Assembly (NCBI GenBank): GCA_900550585.1
Contig: URST01000002.1
Span: 1 to 64,000 of the forward strand
Direction: 5' to 3'
From: an uncultured Eubacteriales bacterium
GTDB lineage: Bacteria > Bacillota > Clostridia > Oscillospirales > Oscillospiraceae
DNA: 64,000 nt
The position numbers were made by a program, and so were the translations under genes. Numbering within the stretch: position 1 is the stretch's first letter; each line of letters opens with the position of its first letter. The notes below the pieces were generated by a model, which had not been told where the DNA came from, did no database searches, and worked only from the letters and a program-made list of their open reading frames with translations. Shown here one piece after another: positions 34,969-43,844 of this stretch.

Positions 34969-35715
34969 TTACTCGGCCTCCTTGTCTTTGTACACGCCCA
35001 GCGGGTAATAGGGGATCATGTTCTTCTCCAGCCAGTCCAGCGCCTCCACGGGAGACAGACCCCAGTTGGTGGGGCAGGTGGACAGCACTTCGATCATGGT
35101 GAAGCCCTTACCCTCCATCTGAAGGCGGAACGCCTTGGCGATGGCCTTCTTGGCCTTGGCGATGTTGGCGGTGTTGTTGACGGCCACGCGCTCAATGTAG
35201 TAGGAGCTGGGCACGGCGGACAGCATCTCGCACATCTTGATGGGCAGACCGCTCCACTCCTCGCTGCGGCCGGCGGGGCAGGTAGTCGCCTTCTGGCCGA
35301 TCAGGGTGGTGGGGGCCATCTGGCCGCCGGTCATACCGTAAATGGCGTTGTTGACGAAGATGGTGGTGATCTTCTCACCGCGGTGAGCGGCGTGAACGAT
35401 CTCGGCGGTGCCGATGGAGGCCAGGTCGCCGTCGCCCTGATAGGTGAACACCAGAGTGTCCTTGCCCACAGCGCGCTTGATACCGGTGGCAACTGCGGGA
35501 GCGCGGCCGTGAGCAGCCTCGTACATATCGCAGTTGAAGTAGTCATAGGCAAACACGGAGCAGCCCACGGGAGCCACGCCGATGACCTTGCCATCCAGGT
35601 TCATCTCATCGATGACCTCGGCCACCAGACGGTGAATGATACCGTGGTTGCAGCCGGGGCAGTAATGGAACTGCTTGTCAGTCAGCAGCTTTGTCTTTTC
35701 GAACAGTACAGCCAT
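34969..35715 (-). CDS. korB: 2-oxoacid:ferredoxin oxidoreductase, beta subunit (TPP-binding)
   Basis: The beta subunit binds thiamine pyrophosphate. CPGCNHGIIHRLV near residue 19 and the TPP motif GDGDLASIGTAEIVHAAHRG...NNAIYGMTGGQMAPTT are clear. Its 248 residues are typical of the small KOR/VOR-type beta subunit. It lies between alpha and gamma subunits with 1-bp gaps. Confidence 0.94.
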   Translation of the reverse strand: MAVLFEKTKLLTDKQFHYCPGCNHGIIHRLVAEVIDEMNLDGKVIGVAPVGCSVFAYDYFNCDMYEAAHGRAPAVATGIKRAVGKDTLVFTYQGDGDLASIGTAEIVHAAHRGEKITTIFVNNAIYGMTGGQMAPTTLIGQKATTCPAGRSEEWSGLPIKMCEMLSAVPSSYYIERVAVNNTANIAKAKKAIAKAFRLQMEGKGFTMIEVLSTCPTNWGLSPVEALDWLEKNMIPYYPLGVYKDKEAE

Positions 35716-35716
35716 C

Positions 35717-36796
35717 TTATTTACCCTCCTTCATGCTCAGGATCTTCTCAACGATCTCGGTGGTAGAGGGCATCTGGCTGCCGCAGTGACCGAAGAAGTC
35801 CACGTGCTTGGCGCCGTTGATGGCCAGCTTCACGTCCTCCAGCATCTGGCCTTCGTTCAGCTCCACGTCCAGAACGGCCTTCACGCTGGGCTGGCAGCAA
35901 GCCTCGCGCACAGCGTCATAGGGGAAGGGCCACACGGTGATGGGACGAACCAGACCGACGTTGATGCCCTTTTCCTTCAGCTCGGCGATAGCGCTCTTGG
36001 CGATACGAGCCACGGTGCCGAAGGCGGTGATGATGTAGTCGGCGTTCTCGCAGTTGTAGGTCTCCCACATCTGCTCATTGTCGACGACATTCTTGTACAT
36101 AGCCTGCAGCTCGTCGTTGTGGACAGCCAGGCTCTCGGTGTCGATATAGATGGAGTTGATGATGCCGCGCTTCGCGGGATCGTCGCCGGGCTTCCAGCCG
36201 GTGCAGGCCCAAGGCTTCTTCTCGGGATCCACCTTGTAGTCCACCATCTCGGGCAGCTCCACGGGCTCCATCATCTGGGCGATGATACCATCGGCCAGGA
36301 ACAGAACGGGAATGCGATACTTCTCAGCCTTGTCGTAAGCGCCCATCATCAGGTCGATGAACTCCTGCACGGAGGAGGGAGCGAAGGTCAGCAGGTGATA
36401 GTCACCGTTGCCGCCGCCCTTGACGCCCTGGAAATAGTCGCCCTGAGAGGCCTGAATATTGCCCAGACCGGGGCCGCCGCGCATCACGTTGACGATGACG
36501 CAGGGGACCATGGCGCCCGCGCAGTAGGAAATACCTTCCTGCTTCAGGGACACGCCGGGGCTGGAAGAAGAGGTGATGACACGGGCGCCGGTGCCGGCGG
36601 CACCGTAGACCATGTTGATAGCCGCGACCTCGGACTCGGCCTGCAGGAAGCAGCCGCCGACCTCGGGCATACGTGCGGACATGTATTCGGGGATCTCCGT
36701 CTGCGGAGTGATGGGGTAACCGAAGAAATAGCGTGCGCCGGCACGAATGGCGGCTTCCGCAATAGCTTCGCTACCCTTCATAAGAGTCAAAGCCAT
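35717..36796 (-). CDS. korA: 2-oxoacid:ferredoxin oxidoreductase, alpha subunit
   Basis: The alpha subunit shows ALTLMKGSEAIAEAAIRAGARYFFGYPITPQTEIPEYMS and SSSPGVSLKQEGISYCAGAMVPCVIVNVMRGGPGLG, typical of KorA/VorB proteins; 359 residues. The gene lies 12 bp after the ferredoxin subunit. Codon use here and in korB favours common codons, suggesting strong expression. Confidence 0.94.
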   Translation of the reverse strand: MALTLMKGSEAIAEAAIRAGARYFFGYPITPQTEIPEYMSARMPEVGGCFLQAESEVAAINMVYGAAGTGARVITSSSSPGVSLKQEGISYCAGAMVPCVIVNVMRGGPGLGNIQASQGDYFQGVKGGGNGDYHLLTFAPSSVQEFIDLMMGAYDKAEKYRIPVLFLADGIIAQMMEPVELPEMVDYKVDPEKKPWACTGWKPGDDPAKRGIINSIYIDTESLAVHNDELQAMYKNVVDNEQMWETYNCENADYIITAFGTVARIAKSAIAELKEKGINVGLVRPITVWPFPYDAVREACCQPSVKAVLDVELNEGQMLEDVKLAINGAKHVDFFGHCGSQMPSTTEIVEKILSMKEGK

Positions 36797-36808
36797 GTTT
36801 TTTCCTCC

Positions 36809-37018
36809 TTAGTCTTTTTCAATACGGATTACCACATCAGGGCAGGTGCGGGCACAGGAAGTACAGCCGATGCAGGCTTCCATGTTGATGACCTCCGCCG
36901 GATGATAGCCCTTAGCGTTGATGCGAGTCTTGGACAACTCAATGATGTGCTTGGGACAGGCTCTTGCGCACAGGCCGCAGCCCTTGCACAGGTTTTCGTC
37001 GATGGTAACTCTTACCAC
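36809..37018 (-). CDS. korD: 2-oxoacid:ferredoxin oxidoreductase, delta (2x4Fe-4S ferredoxin) subunit
   Basis: This 69-residue protein has two 4Fe-4S motifs, [12 protein letters not shown] and [12 protein letters not shown], and passes electrons from the TPP centre to external ferredoxin. The gene is the first of the korDABC block. Confidence 0.94.
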   Translation of the reverse strand: MVRVTIDENLCKGCGLCARACPKHIIELSKTRINAKGYHPAEVINMEACIGCTSCARTCPDVVIRIEKD

Positions 37019-37093
37019 TCTCTACACCTCTTTTCCTCAAATTCCTCTTGCTGTTTGTATCTACTACCCCCGAAAAGGGGAGGTATGCGGGGT

Positions 37094-37831
37094 TTAATAC
37101 ATATCCTTGTGCGGGTTCTTGGTGTTCAGTCCATACTCGATGTAGGAATCCCAGTCACGGTGCATGTACACGTCGATGGCCACGGGCTTTCCCACATATT
37201 TCGGGTCCGGGTCGCGGGCCAGGAAGGCGTCCAGAAACTCCTTCTTGCCGGTGGTATAGGCCACAGGGATACCGGTCAGGTCGACGACCTGCCGCAGCAC
37301 CTCGTAGCCGTCCCACAGATCGTCCGCACTGGTCATGGTGGACAGGTTGGTATTGTTGATCATACCGGTGATCTGCAATCTGGCATGGGTCTGCATTCCC
37401 TCCTGCAGCCGGTGGATCTTCTCCACCGTGCTGGCAAGAGGGCGACGAATATTTACAACGTTCAGCACTTCCAGAGCACCCGGCTCCAGTGCCATAAAGT
37501 CCTGATGGTAGCGGCCCAGCGCCGTGGCGCCCACATCGTCGCCGCCCACATCGAAAATGACCGTATCCCAATCCAGTACAAAGGCGGATGACACCTCGGC
37601 GGGGAGGGAGAGCGTCTCGATACCGGAGCAGGCGAAGTTGGGAGAGACCAGCCGGATCTCCTTCTGTTCCACCATCTTGCCCCGCTCGGTCAGCCGGAAG
37701 TAGGTGTTCACCATATCCAGATCCAGCAGCTCCGTCCTGTCACCGCGGGCGGCTGCCTGCATGGCGAAGTTCAGAGCCAGCTCGCTCTTTCCGCTGCCGT
37801 AGTTGCCGATGAGCACTTTGACGTCTTTCAT
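37094..37831 (-). CDS. P-loop ATP-binding protein of the kor operon
   Basis: The 245-residue protein has a Walker A-type motif GNYGSGKSELALNFA at residues 9-23, LLDLDMVNTYF and VIFDVGGDDVGATAL (Walker B-like), and NNTNLST near the base-specific position. It resembles ParA/Mrp-type SIMIBI ATPases and lacks Fe-S cysteines. It sits between the aminotransferase and korD and may be a maturation or assembly factor for the oxidoreductase; that role is inferred only from position. Confidence 0.8.
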   Translation of the reverse strand: MKDVKVLIGNYGSGKSELALNFAMQAAARGDRTELLDLDMVNTYFRLTERGKMVEQKEIRLVSPNFACSGIETLSLPAEVSSAFVLDWDTVIFDVGGDDVGATALGRYHQDFMALEPGALEVLNVVNIRRPLASTVEKIHRLQEGMQTHARLQITGMINNTNLSTMTSADDLWDGYEVLRQVVDLTGIPVAYTTGKKEFLDAFLARDPDPKYVGKPVAIDVYMHRDWDSYIEYGLNTKNPHKDMY

Positions 37832-37850
37832 GGATGCAGTGTCTCCTTGC

Positions 37851-39035
37851 TTATTTCAGGTTCTCCCGGATGGTCTGGCACAGAGCGGTGATGCCCTGAA
37901 CGATCTTCTCCTCAGGCATGCAGGAGTAGTTCAGACGCAGGGTGTTCTCGTGGCCGCCGTTGGGGAAGAAGGAGCCACCGGGAACAAAGGCCACCTTCTT
38001 GGCCAGGCACTTCATCTGCAGGTCCTTGGCGTCCATGTACTCGGGCAGCACGACCCATGCGAACAGACCGCCCTCGGGACGGGTGAAGGTGCAGGGCTCG
38101 GGCAGCTCCTTGGCCAGCGTCTCCAGCATCACGGCGCGGCGCTTCTTGTAGCACTCACGGATGGTGTTGACGTGGGCGTCCAGATCGAACATATCGATCC
38201 ACTTGGAGGTCTCCATCTGACCGACGGTGGAAGCCTGCAGGGAGGCTGCCTGCTCCATGAAGTTGTACTTGGCCAGGATCTCATCGTCGGCGCAGACCCA
38301 GCCCAGACGGTAGCCGGGCGCCAGGATCTTGGAGAAGGTACCCAGATAGATGACCAGGCCCTTGGTGTCCAAGCTCTTCAGCGCGGGCATATACTCGCCC
38401 TCGAAGCGCAGCTCGCCGTAGGGGTTATCCTCGATGACGGGGATCTCGTACTTGTTGATGATCTCCATGAACTTATGACGGCGATCCAGATCCCAGGTGC
38501 GGCCGGTGGGGTTCTGGAAATCGGGGATGACGTAGATCATCTTCACCCGCTCGGTGGTAGCCAGGATCTTTTCCAGCTCGGACATGATCATGCCGCCGTC
38601 ATCGGTGGGGACTTCGATGAACTTGGGCTCGCAGGCCTTGAAGGCGTTGACGGCGCCCAGATAGGAGGGGCTCTCCAGCAGCACCACGTCACCGGGGTTC
38701 AGGAACACGCGGCCGGAGAAATCCAGACCCTGCTGGGAGCCGGAGGTCACCAGAATGTGATCCTTGTCGGTGTGGATGTTGTTCTTTGCCAGCATACGCT
38801 CGGCGATCTGCTCACGCAGACGGGGGAAGCCCTCGGTAGTAGAGTACTGCAGAGCGGCGCGGCCATTCTCCTTCAGGACGGCCACGGAGGCCTCCATCAT
38901 CTGCTCCACGGGGAACAGCTCGGGAGCGGGCATACCGCCGGCAAAGGAGATGATGTCGGGCTGTGCGGTCAGCTTCAGCAGCTCGCGGATCTCGGAGCCC
39001 TTCAGCAGGTCCATTCTGCTTGCAAATTGTACCAT
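37851..39035 (-). CDS. PLP-dependent aminotransferase, class I/II (LysN/2-aminoadipate type)
   Basis: This fold-type I aminotransferase has IISFAGGMPAPELFPVEQM, LVTSGSQQGLDFSGRVFLNPGD, IPDFQNPTGRTW and the PLP-lysine motif GTFSKILAPGYRLGWV. It is like the 2-aminoadipate or aromatic aminotransferase branch without a GntR domain. The start at 39035 (394 residues) follows AGGAGG nine bases upstream. As the first gene before the kor genes, it probably makes the 2-oxoacid the oxidoreductase then decarboxylates, an amino-acid fermentation route. Confidence 0.92.
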   Translation of the reverse strand: MVQFASRMDLLKGSEIRELLKLTAQPDIISFAGGMPAPELFPVEQMMEASVAVLKENGRAALQYSTTEGFPRLREQIAERMLAKNNIHTDKDHILVTSGSQQGLDFSGRVFLNPGDVVLLESPSYLGAVNAFKACEPKFIEVPTDDGGMIMSELEKILATTERVKMIYVIPDFQNPTGRTWDLDRRHKFMEIINKYEIPVIEDNPYGELRFEGEYMPALKSLDTKGLVIYLGTFSKILAPGYRLGWVCADDEILAKYNFMEQAASLQASTVGQMETSKWIDMFDLDAHVNTIRECYKKRRAVMLETLAKELPEPCTFTRPEGGLFAWVVLPEYMDAKDLQMKCLAKKVAFVPGGSFFPNGGHENTLRLNYSCMPEEKIVQGITALCQTIRENLK

Positions 39036-39103
39036 GAATGTTTTCCTCCTCAAATAATGTTGATTCCGTGAATGCACATTTCGTTCCACTTTGTACATAG
39101 CTG

Positions 39104-39132
39104 ATTAAAGCACAAAATCACCGCAAAGTAAA
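39104..39132 (-). promoter_or_regulatory. Promoter of the aminotransferase-kor operon
   Basis: On the minus strand, TTTACT and TTTAAT are separated by 17 bp, leaving a leader of about 65 nt. It lies in a 379-bp gene-free stretch (39036-39414), which is AT-richer than its surroundings and otherwise holds only the hairpin at 39267-39288 and the plus promoter at 39303. Confidence 0.6.
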
Positions 39133-39266
39133 TAAAGCGGAGCGGAGAAAAAAGGGGCCGGTTTCATTTTTGGCATTCCAAACAAAAAACCGCGCATTTG
39201 TCTCGTCAATTCCACAACGTATTTCAGTGAACGAATCGGCGAAATGCGGGAAAACACAACATACGC

Positions 39267-39288
39267 GGGGAAAACGGGGGTTTTCCCC
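39267..39288. other. Small perfect hairpin in the kor upstream region
   Basis: GGGGAAAAC pairs with GTTTTCCCC around four G residues. It is upstream of both divergent transcription units; no role is evident. Confidence 0.45.
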
Positions 39289-39302
39289 ACCAGCGGTGGG
39301 AA

Positions 39303-39331
39303 TTGCCTTTTGCACGATAACATGCTATACT
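39303..39331 (+). promoter_or_regulatory. Promoter for the 41-residue protein
   Basis: TTGCCT and TATACT are separated by 17 bp, about 85 bp before the ATG at 39415. Confidence 0.7.
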
Positions 39332-39414
39332 GGAGCCGCGGGAGGGCGTTCCGCCCGCTCAGAAAAGGAAAAAACTGTTAATTGCCCGACAAGCAGGGAA
39401 GGAGGCGCATCCCC

Positions 39415-39540
39415 ATGAAAAAGAAAGAATTCGCGGTGGCGGTGGCACTGCTGAGCGCCAGCTCGGCGCTGTGTCTGCGCATCATGAAAAAGGTGGACGA
39501 GAAGCTGCGCCGCGAGAAGGAAAAGCGGACGCGGAAATAA
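39415..39540 (+). CDS. 41-residue basic protein with N-terminal hydrophobic segment
   Basis: A GGAAGGAGG site lies about 8 bases before the ATG, and the gene has its own promoter and terminator, so I judge it real although short. The sequence is MKKKEF, a hydrophobic stretch AVAVALLSASSALCL, then a highly basic tail of Lys, Arg and Glu. It may be membrane-associated. No family is recognised. Confidence 0.6.
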   Translation: MKKKEFAVAVALLSASSALCLRIMKKVDEKLRREKEKRTRK

Positions 39541-39544
39541 ACGA

Positions 39545-39590
39545 AAAGACAAGGCAAGGGACGGCTTTCGCCGTCCCTTGCCTTGTCTTT
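39545..39590. terminator. Bidirectional terminator with perfect 20-bp stem
   Basis: The 20-base arm at 39545-39564 (AAAGACAAGG...) is exactly complementary to 39571-39590, with the loop CTTTCG. It separates the small gene from the convergent lipoprotein gene. Confidence 0.92.
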
Positions 39591-39598
39591 CAGAGAAT

Positions 39599-40372
39599 TC
39601 AGGTAGCCGCCTTGACCACGGAGGTGATGTGGGGGTTCACGCCCTCATACCAGTACAGGAAGCCCTCCATGTCCACGACATCGCCCACGTTCAGGGCCTT
39701 GACAGCCTCATACACGTCGGAGCCGGGGCCGCACAGGTAGCTCTCCACCACGAAGGTGTAGATGCTGTCGTTCAGCATGACGTTAAAGTACAGATCGTCG
39801 CCCTCGGAGCCGGAGCCGTCCCAGTTGTACAGGAACGGGGCGCCGGCGTCGTTGGAGGCCACAACGGTCATGCCCTTGAAGGCCACCTTCTCGTTCTGGT
39901 GCTGGATCAGCTCGTCGCTGCCCAGCAGGGAGGTGACATCCAGCGCCTCATAGACCTTGGAGCCTTCCAGCAGCTCACAGGTAGCATCGATGATCTCCAC
40001 CTCGCCGGACCACTCGGCCTTGTAGCCGCTGACGCGGATCTTGGCACCCTCTACCAGCAGGGTGTCGTACTCGTCCTTGGAGCAGGGCATGTTGTACAGG
40101 AAGTACGCGCCGTCATCGGCCTGGGTATAGAACGTGGCCACGCCGACGCCGTCCTTCTCCCACCAGCCCTGGCGGGCCTGGATGTACGTCTCCACGATGA
40201 CGGGGGAATCCACGTCCGCGGCATCGAACTCCGCGTGGGTCATAACGGTGACAGCGGCATCGCCGCCGTCGTCGGGGGTATCCGGCGTATCAGGCTCCGT
40301 GTTGGTCTTGCCGCAGCCGGCGATGGACAGCGCCATCACCAGCGCCAGCAGCAGGGTAAAAAGCTTTTTCAT
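39599..40372 (-). CDS. Secreted lipoprotein of unknown function
   Basis: The N-terminus is a clear lipoprotein signal (MKKLFTLLLALVMALSIAGC, Cys20). A Pro/Thr/Asp linker leads to two similar beta-rich blocks (about residues 50-130 and 150-257) with strings such as KIRVSGYKAEWSGEVEIIDATCELL and VGDVVDMEGFLYWYEG. The pattern VGDxVxxxGxxxxW resembles OB-fold repeats, a tentative impression. The protein would be anchored outside the membrane. Confidence 0.75.
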   Translation of the reverse strand: MKKLFTLLLALVMALSIAGCGKTNTEPDTPDTPDDGGDAAVTVMTHAEFDAADVDSPVIVETYIQARQGWWEKDGVGVATFYTQADDGAYFLYNMPCSKDEYDTLLVEGAKIRVSGYKAEWSGEVEIIDATCELLEGSKVYEALDVTSLLGSDELIQHQNEKVAFKGMTVVASNDAGAPFLYNWDGSGSEGDDLYFNVMLNDSIYTFVVESYLCGPGSDVYEAVKALNVGDVVDMEGFLYWYEGVNPHITSVVKAAT

Positions 40373-40407
40373 GTTGTTACTCCTCTTTTTTGTACCGAAA
40401 AACGGTG

Positions 40408-40443
40408 AATGGGACGGGTGCCGTTTCGCACACCCGTCCCATT
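40408..40443 (-). terminator. Hairpin between sugar-binding protein and lipoprotein genes
   Basis: AATGGGACGGGTG pairs perfectly with CACCCGTCCCATT around a 10-nt loop. It ends the sugar transporter transcript. On the minus strand a TATAAT (40441-40446) with TTGATT 16 bp upstream overlaps its edge and could start the lipoprotein mRNA, so the same hairpin may also be that gene's 5' leader. Confidence 0.7.
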
Positions 40444-40464
40444 ATAACGCATTCTGTCAATAAA

Positions 40465-42063
40465 TCAATGCCTGTTTCGCTTTTTCACCAGCTGCACGCC
40501 GCCGTAGACGCCCATCAGCGCCCATGTGCAGCCCAGCGTGATGAGCAGCGCCTTTGCCGAAGCGGGAAGCGGCCCCAGATCCTCACTGCCGGCGGACAGG
40601 GCGCCCCGCTGATCCAGCCGGTACAGGGACGTAACGCTGTCGTACAGCTTTGCCATATAGGCCGCGTCTACCGTCTCTTTGCGGCGGACGGACTTGGTCA
40701 CATCCTCGATGAGCTGTCCCGCGGCGTTCCGCAGGGAGGCGGAGCCGTTGTATACCGGCGTGGTGAAGGTGTTGTCCACATTGTCCAGCAGCAGGCGGGA
40801 GGCCTTGAGCTTTACGTCGTAGTGCAGCTGGTCGTCCTCGCCCTCCCGGGCCAGATAGTCCTGATAGGCGGCATCCTGCCGGGCCTTGGCGGTGACGGGG
40901 ACGTAGCCCTCCGTCTGGGCATAGGCGATCTGCACGTCGTTGGTCAGCAGGTACTGGGCGAACAGCCACGAGGCCAGCACCTCCTGGGGATCGTCCTTGT
41001 TGAACACGCACACCGACGGGCCCTGGGAGATCATCTGCGGGTGCTCCGGGTCGAACTGGGGCACCGTCATCACCGCCGTCTCGAAGTCCACATATTTGTC
41101 GGCGCTGATGTCGCTCAGCGGCGCGTGGGACCCCATCCAGGTGGCGCCGGCGGTGGAGTCCACCGCGAACAGGCACTGTCCCGCGTTCAGGAAGTTGGCG
41201 GGGTAGCCGGAGATCTTGAATGTGGAGAATGCGCCGCTGGCGGTGTGGGACGCAATGCCGTACAGCAGCTCCTCCGTGGTGTCGTTGAAGATCTGCACCT
41301 CGCCGCTGTCCGTGGAGTAGCCGGCACCCTTCTGCCGCAGCATCTGGATCATCATGTTGTCCGTGGACTTGTAGATGAAGGGCAGCAGCACCTCCTGCCC
41401 GTTGACGGCGAAGGTGCCGTCGGGGTTTTTAGCCGCGGCCGCCGCATCGGACACCTCCCACACAAAGTCCCACGTCAGCGTCTCCGGCAGCTCATAGCCC
41501 AGCGCCTCCACATAGGTCTTATTCACATAGCACGCCTCGGTGGAGCGCATGAACGGCACGGCGTAGTGACTGCCGGAAAAGCTGCACTCCTCCAGAAACT
41601 GGGGGATCATCTCCGCCTGCGTCGGCCCGTCGTACCGGAGGGCACTGCCGCCCAGCCCGTATTGCTCGTCGGCAAACAGGGCGTCCAGCGGTGTCACCAC
41701 ATTGGCGCCGGTGAGGTAGGTGGCGATGTGGTCGGGGTAGGTGATGCACACGTTGGGCGTGGTGTTGGTGGCGATATTGGTGATCACGTCGTTATAGATC
41801 TTGCCGTAGTCGGTATACAGCCGCAGCCGCACGGAGATATTGGGGTACAGCGCCTGAAAATCGTCGATGGCCTTGTTGTAGATATCCACCTGGGTCTTGT
41901 TGGTGTCGTTCTTGGCCCAGAACGTGATCTCGTACTGCCGGGACTCGTCAAAGCTGTCCGGCACGGAGAAGGCGTTCTGCCCGCGGGAGCCGTGGCAGCA
42001 GCACAGCGTCAGCAGGGAGAGCAGCGCCAGCAGCAGCGCGGGGAGCCGCACTTTTTTCATCAT
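40465..42063 (-). CDS. Carbohydrate ABC transporter substrate-binding protein with C-terminal membrane anchor
   Basis: This family 1-type extracellular solute-binding protein has a signal segment (LPALLLALLSLLTLCCC), then YEITFWAKNDTNKTQVDIYNKAIDDFQALYPNI, typical of sugar-binding proteins. At 532 residues it is longer than usual, because the C-terminus adds a linker and a membrane span (ALLITLGCTWALMGVYGGVQLV) ending in KKRNRH. The cysteines at the signal end are not a good lipobox, so the C-terminal anchor may be what keeps it on the cell. The start follows AGGAGG and overlaps the permease gene by four bases. Confidence 0.88.
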   Translation of the reverse strand: MMKKVRLPALLLALLSLLTLCCCHGSRGQNAFSVPDSFDESRQYEITFWAKNDTNKTQVDIYNKAIDDFQALYPNISVRLRLYTDYGKIYNDVITNIATNTTPNVCITYPDHIATYLTGANVVTPLDALFADEQYGLGGSALRYDGPTQAEMIPQFLEECSFSGSHYAVPFMRSTEACYVNKTYVEALGYELPETLTWDFVWEVSDAAAAAKNPDGTFAVNGQEVLLPFIYKSTDNMMIQMLRQKGAGYSTDSGEVQIFNDTTEELLYGIASHTASGAFSTFKISGYPANFLNAGQCLFAVDSTAGATWMGSHAPLSDISADKYVDFETAVMTVPQFDPEHPQMISQGPSVCVFNKDDPQEVLASWLFAQYLLTNDVQIAYAQTEGYVPVTAKARQDAAYQDYLAREGEDDQLHYDVKLKASRLLLDNVDNTFTTPVYNGSASLRNAAGQLIEDVTKSVRRKETVDAAYMAKLYDSVTSLYRLDQRGALSAGSEDLGPLPASAKALLITLGCTWALMGVYGGVQLVKKRNRH

Positions 42064-42935
42064 CCCTTGGTGCCTCCTCTCGAAACGCCCTCCATGACCT
42101 TGTTGCGGAACAGGAGGAACAGCACGATCAGCGGTACGGAGATGACCACCACCGCCGCCATCATGGCGGGGATATTCTCCCGCCCGAAGCCGTTTTCCCG
42201 TATGGCCTGAATACCGTTGGACACCAGGAAGTAGTTCTCATCGTCGGTGATGAGGCGGGGCCACACATAGGAGTTCCAGCACTCGATGACCTTCAGGATG
42301 ACGATGGTCACCACCGTGGGGCGGCAGATGGGCAGCATCACCTTCCACAGGTACTTGAAGTCGGAGGTGCCGTCCACCTTGGCGGCGTAGTACAGCTCGT
42401 CGGGGATCTGGGCGAAGTTCTCCTTTAATAGATAGATGTAGAACACCGACGTGACCGACGGCAGGATCAGACCCCAGAACGTGTTGCGCAGGCCGGCGTC
42501 CGTGATGGTCACAAAGTTGGTGATGATGACCAGCTCATTGGGGATCATCATCAGTGCCAGAAAGAGTGTAAAGGCAAGATGCTTGCCACGAAAATTCAGC
42601 CGCGCGAAGGCGAAGGCCGCCAGCGTGATGACCACCAGCATAATGGCGGTGGTGGCCACGGTGAACACCAGCGTGTTCAGGAAGTAGCGAGCCAGCGGCA
42701 CGGCGGTGAAGGCATCGTGGTAGTTTTGCAGCGTGGGGGACAGGGTGAAGAACGCGGGGATGCGCTCGGCGCTGTACGCGCTGTAGCTCTTTATGGAGGT
42801 CAGCACCATCCAGTAGAAGGGGAACAGCACGATCACCGCCCACAGCGCCAGCAGCACATAGGTGACGGCGCGGCGCACCGCCCTGCGGCGGCGCGCGGCC
42901 AGCTCAATCTGCTTATAGTCGGTATGGGAGTCCAC
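42060..42935 (-). CDS. Carbohydrate ABC transporter permease (MalG type)
   Basis: This is the second permease of the sugar importer. Six spans and the EAA loop (IPDELYYAAKVDGTSDFKYLWKVMLPICRP) are visible. I start it at the GTG at 42935, since AGGAGG lies seven bases upstream; the long frame further upstream has no similarity. The result is 291 residues, normal for MalG. The stop overlaps the binding-protein start (ATGA). Confidence 0.92.
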   Translation of the reverse strand: MDSHTDYKQIELAARRRRAVRRAVTYVLLALWAVIVLFPFYWMVLTSIKSYSAYSAERIPAFFTLSPTLQNYHDAFTAVPLARYFLNTLVFTVATTAIMLVVITLAAFAFARLNFRGKHLAFTLFLALMMIPNELVIITNFVTITDAGLRNTFWGLILPSVTSVFYIYLLKENFAQIPDELYYAAKVDGTSDFKYLWKVMLPICRPTVVTIVILKVIECWNSYVWPRLITDDENYFLVSNGIQAIRENGFGRENIPAMMAAVVVISVPLIVLFLLFRNKVMEGVSRGGTKG

Positions 42936-42949
42936 AGCGTCGCCTCCTC

Positions 42950-43840
42950 TCAGTAATGGACGTGCTTCCGGCTCACCAGTAGGTTGATGCAGGTGATGGT
43001 CAGCACGATGGTGAACAGGATGATGGCTGCCGCCGACGCGAAGGACGGGTAGCCGCCGGAGTCGCCGTACAGCATGTCGTAGACATAGCCCACCATGGTG
43101 TTCATCTGGGCGGCGTTCAGATCCACGCCGAACAGGGCCACCGCGTCGCTGTATGCCTTGAATGCGCCGATGAAGCCGGTGATGACCAGATAGAAGATCA
43201 TGGGGGAGATCATGGGCAGGGTGATGCGGGTGAAGATGCGCCAGCGGGAGGTGCCGTCGATGCGGGCGGCGTTGTAGTAGTCCTGCTTCACCGAGGCCAG
43301 CGCACTGGTGAGGATCAGGATCTTGAAGGGCAGAACCACCCACACGGTGTAGAAGCACAGCACAAACATCTTGGCCCAGTACGGCCCGGCGATGAAGTCC
43401 ACGCCGGGGCTGCCGAACCAGTGGAGCATCACATTCACCAGACCGTCGGTATAGGCGGTCTTTTTGAACAGGATCATGAACACCAGACCCACCGCCAGCG
43501 TGTTGGTGACGTAGGGCAGGAAATACACGGTCTGGAACAGGCCCCGCAGCTTCTCGATGGAGCTGAGTCCCAGGGAGATCAGCAGGGCAAGGCCCGTGGA
43601 CACTGGTACGGTGATGATGACGAGGATGAACGTGTTTTTCAGTGCCTGCAGGAAGTAGGGATCCCGCAGCACATAGCGGTAGTTGAAGAGGCCCACGCCG
43701 GAAAACGTCTGGGACGCGGAGTTGTACCCCTCCTCGAAAGAGTACACGAACACGTCCACCAGCGGGTAGACCATGAACACGCCCAGAAAGGCGATGGCGG
43801 GCAGCAGGTACAGCCAGCCCTTGGCATTTCGTTTGTCCAT
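42950..43840 (-). CDS. Carbohydrate ABC transporter permease (MalF type)
   Basis: This is the first permease of the sugar importer, with WLYLLPAIAFLGVFMVYPLVDVFVYSF at the start and the EAA loop VKQDYYNAARIDGTSRWRIFTRITLPMISP. It has 296 residues and about six spans. It lies four bases after the ATPase gene, in the order ATPase-MalF-MalG-binding protein. Confidence 0.93.
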   Translation of the reverse strand: MDKRNAKGWLYLLPAIAFLGVFMVYPLVDVFVYSFEEGYNSASQTFSGVGLFNYRYVLRDPYFLQALKNTFILVIITVPVSTGLALLISLGLSSIEKLRGLFQTVYFLPYVTNTLAVGLVFMILFKKTAYTDGLVNVMLHWFGSPGVDFIAGPYWAKMFVLCFYTVWVVLPFKILILTSALASVKQDYYNAARIDGTSRWRIFTRITLPMISPMIFYLVITGFIGAFKAYSDAVALFGVDLNAAQMNTMVGYVYDMLYGDSGGYPSFASAAAIILFTIVLTITCINLLVSRKHVHY

Positions 43841-43844
43841 GGTG

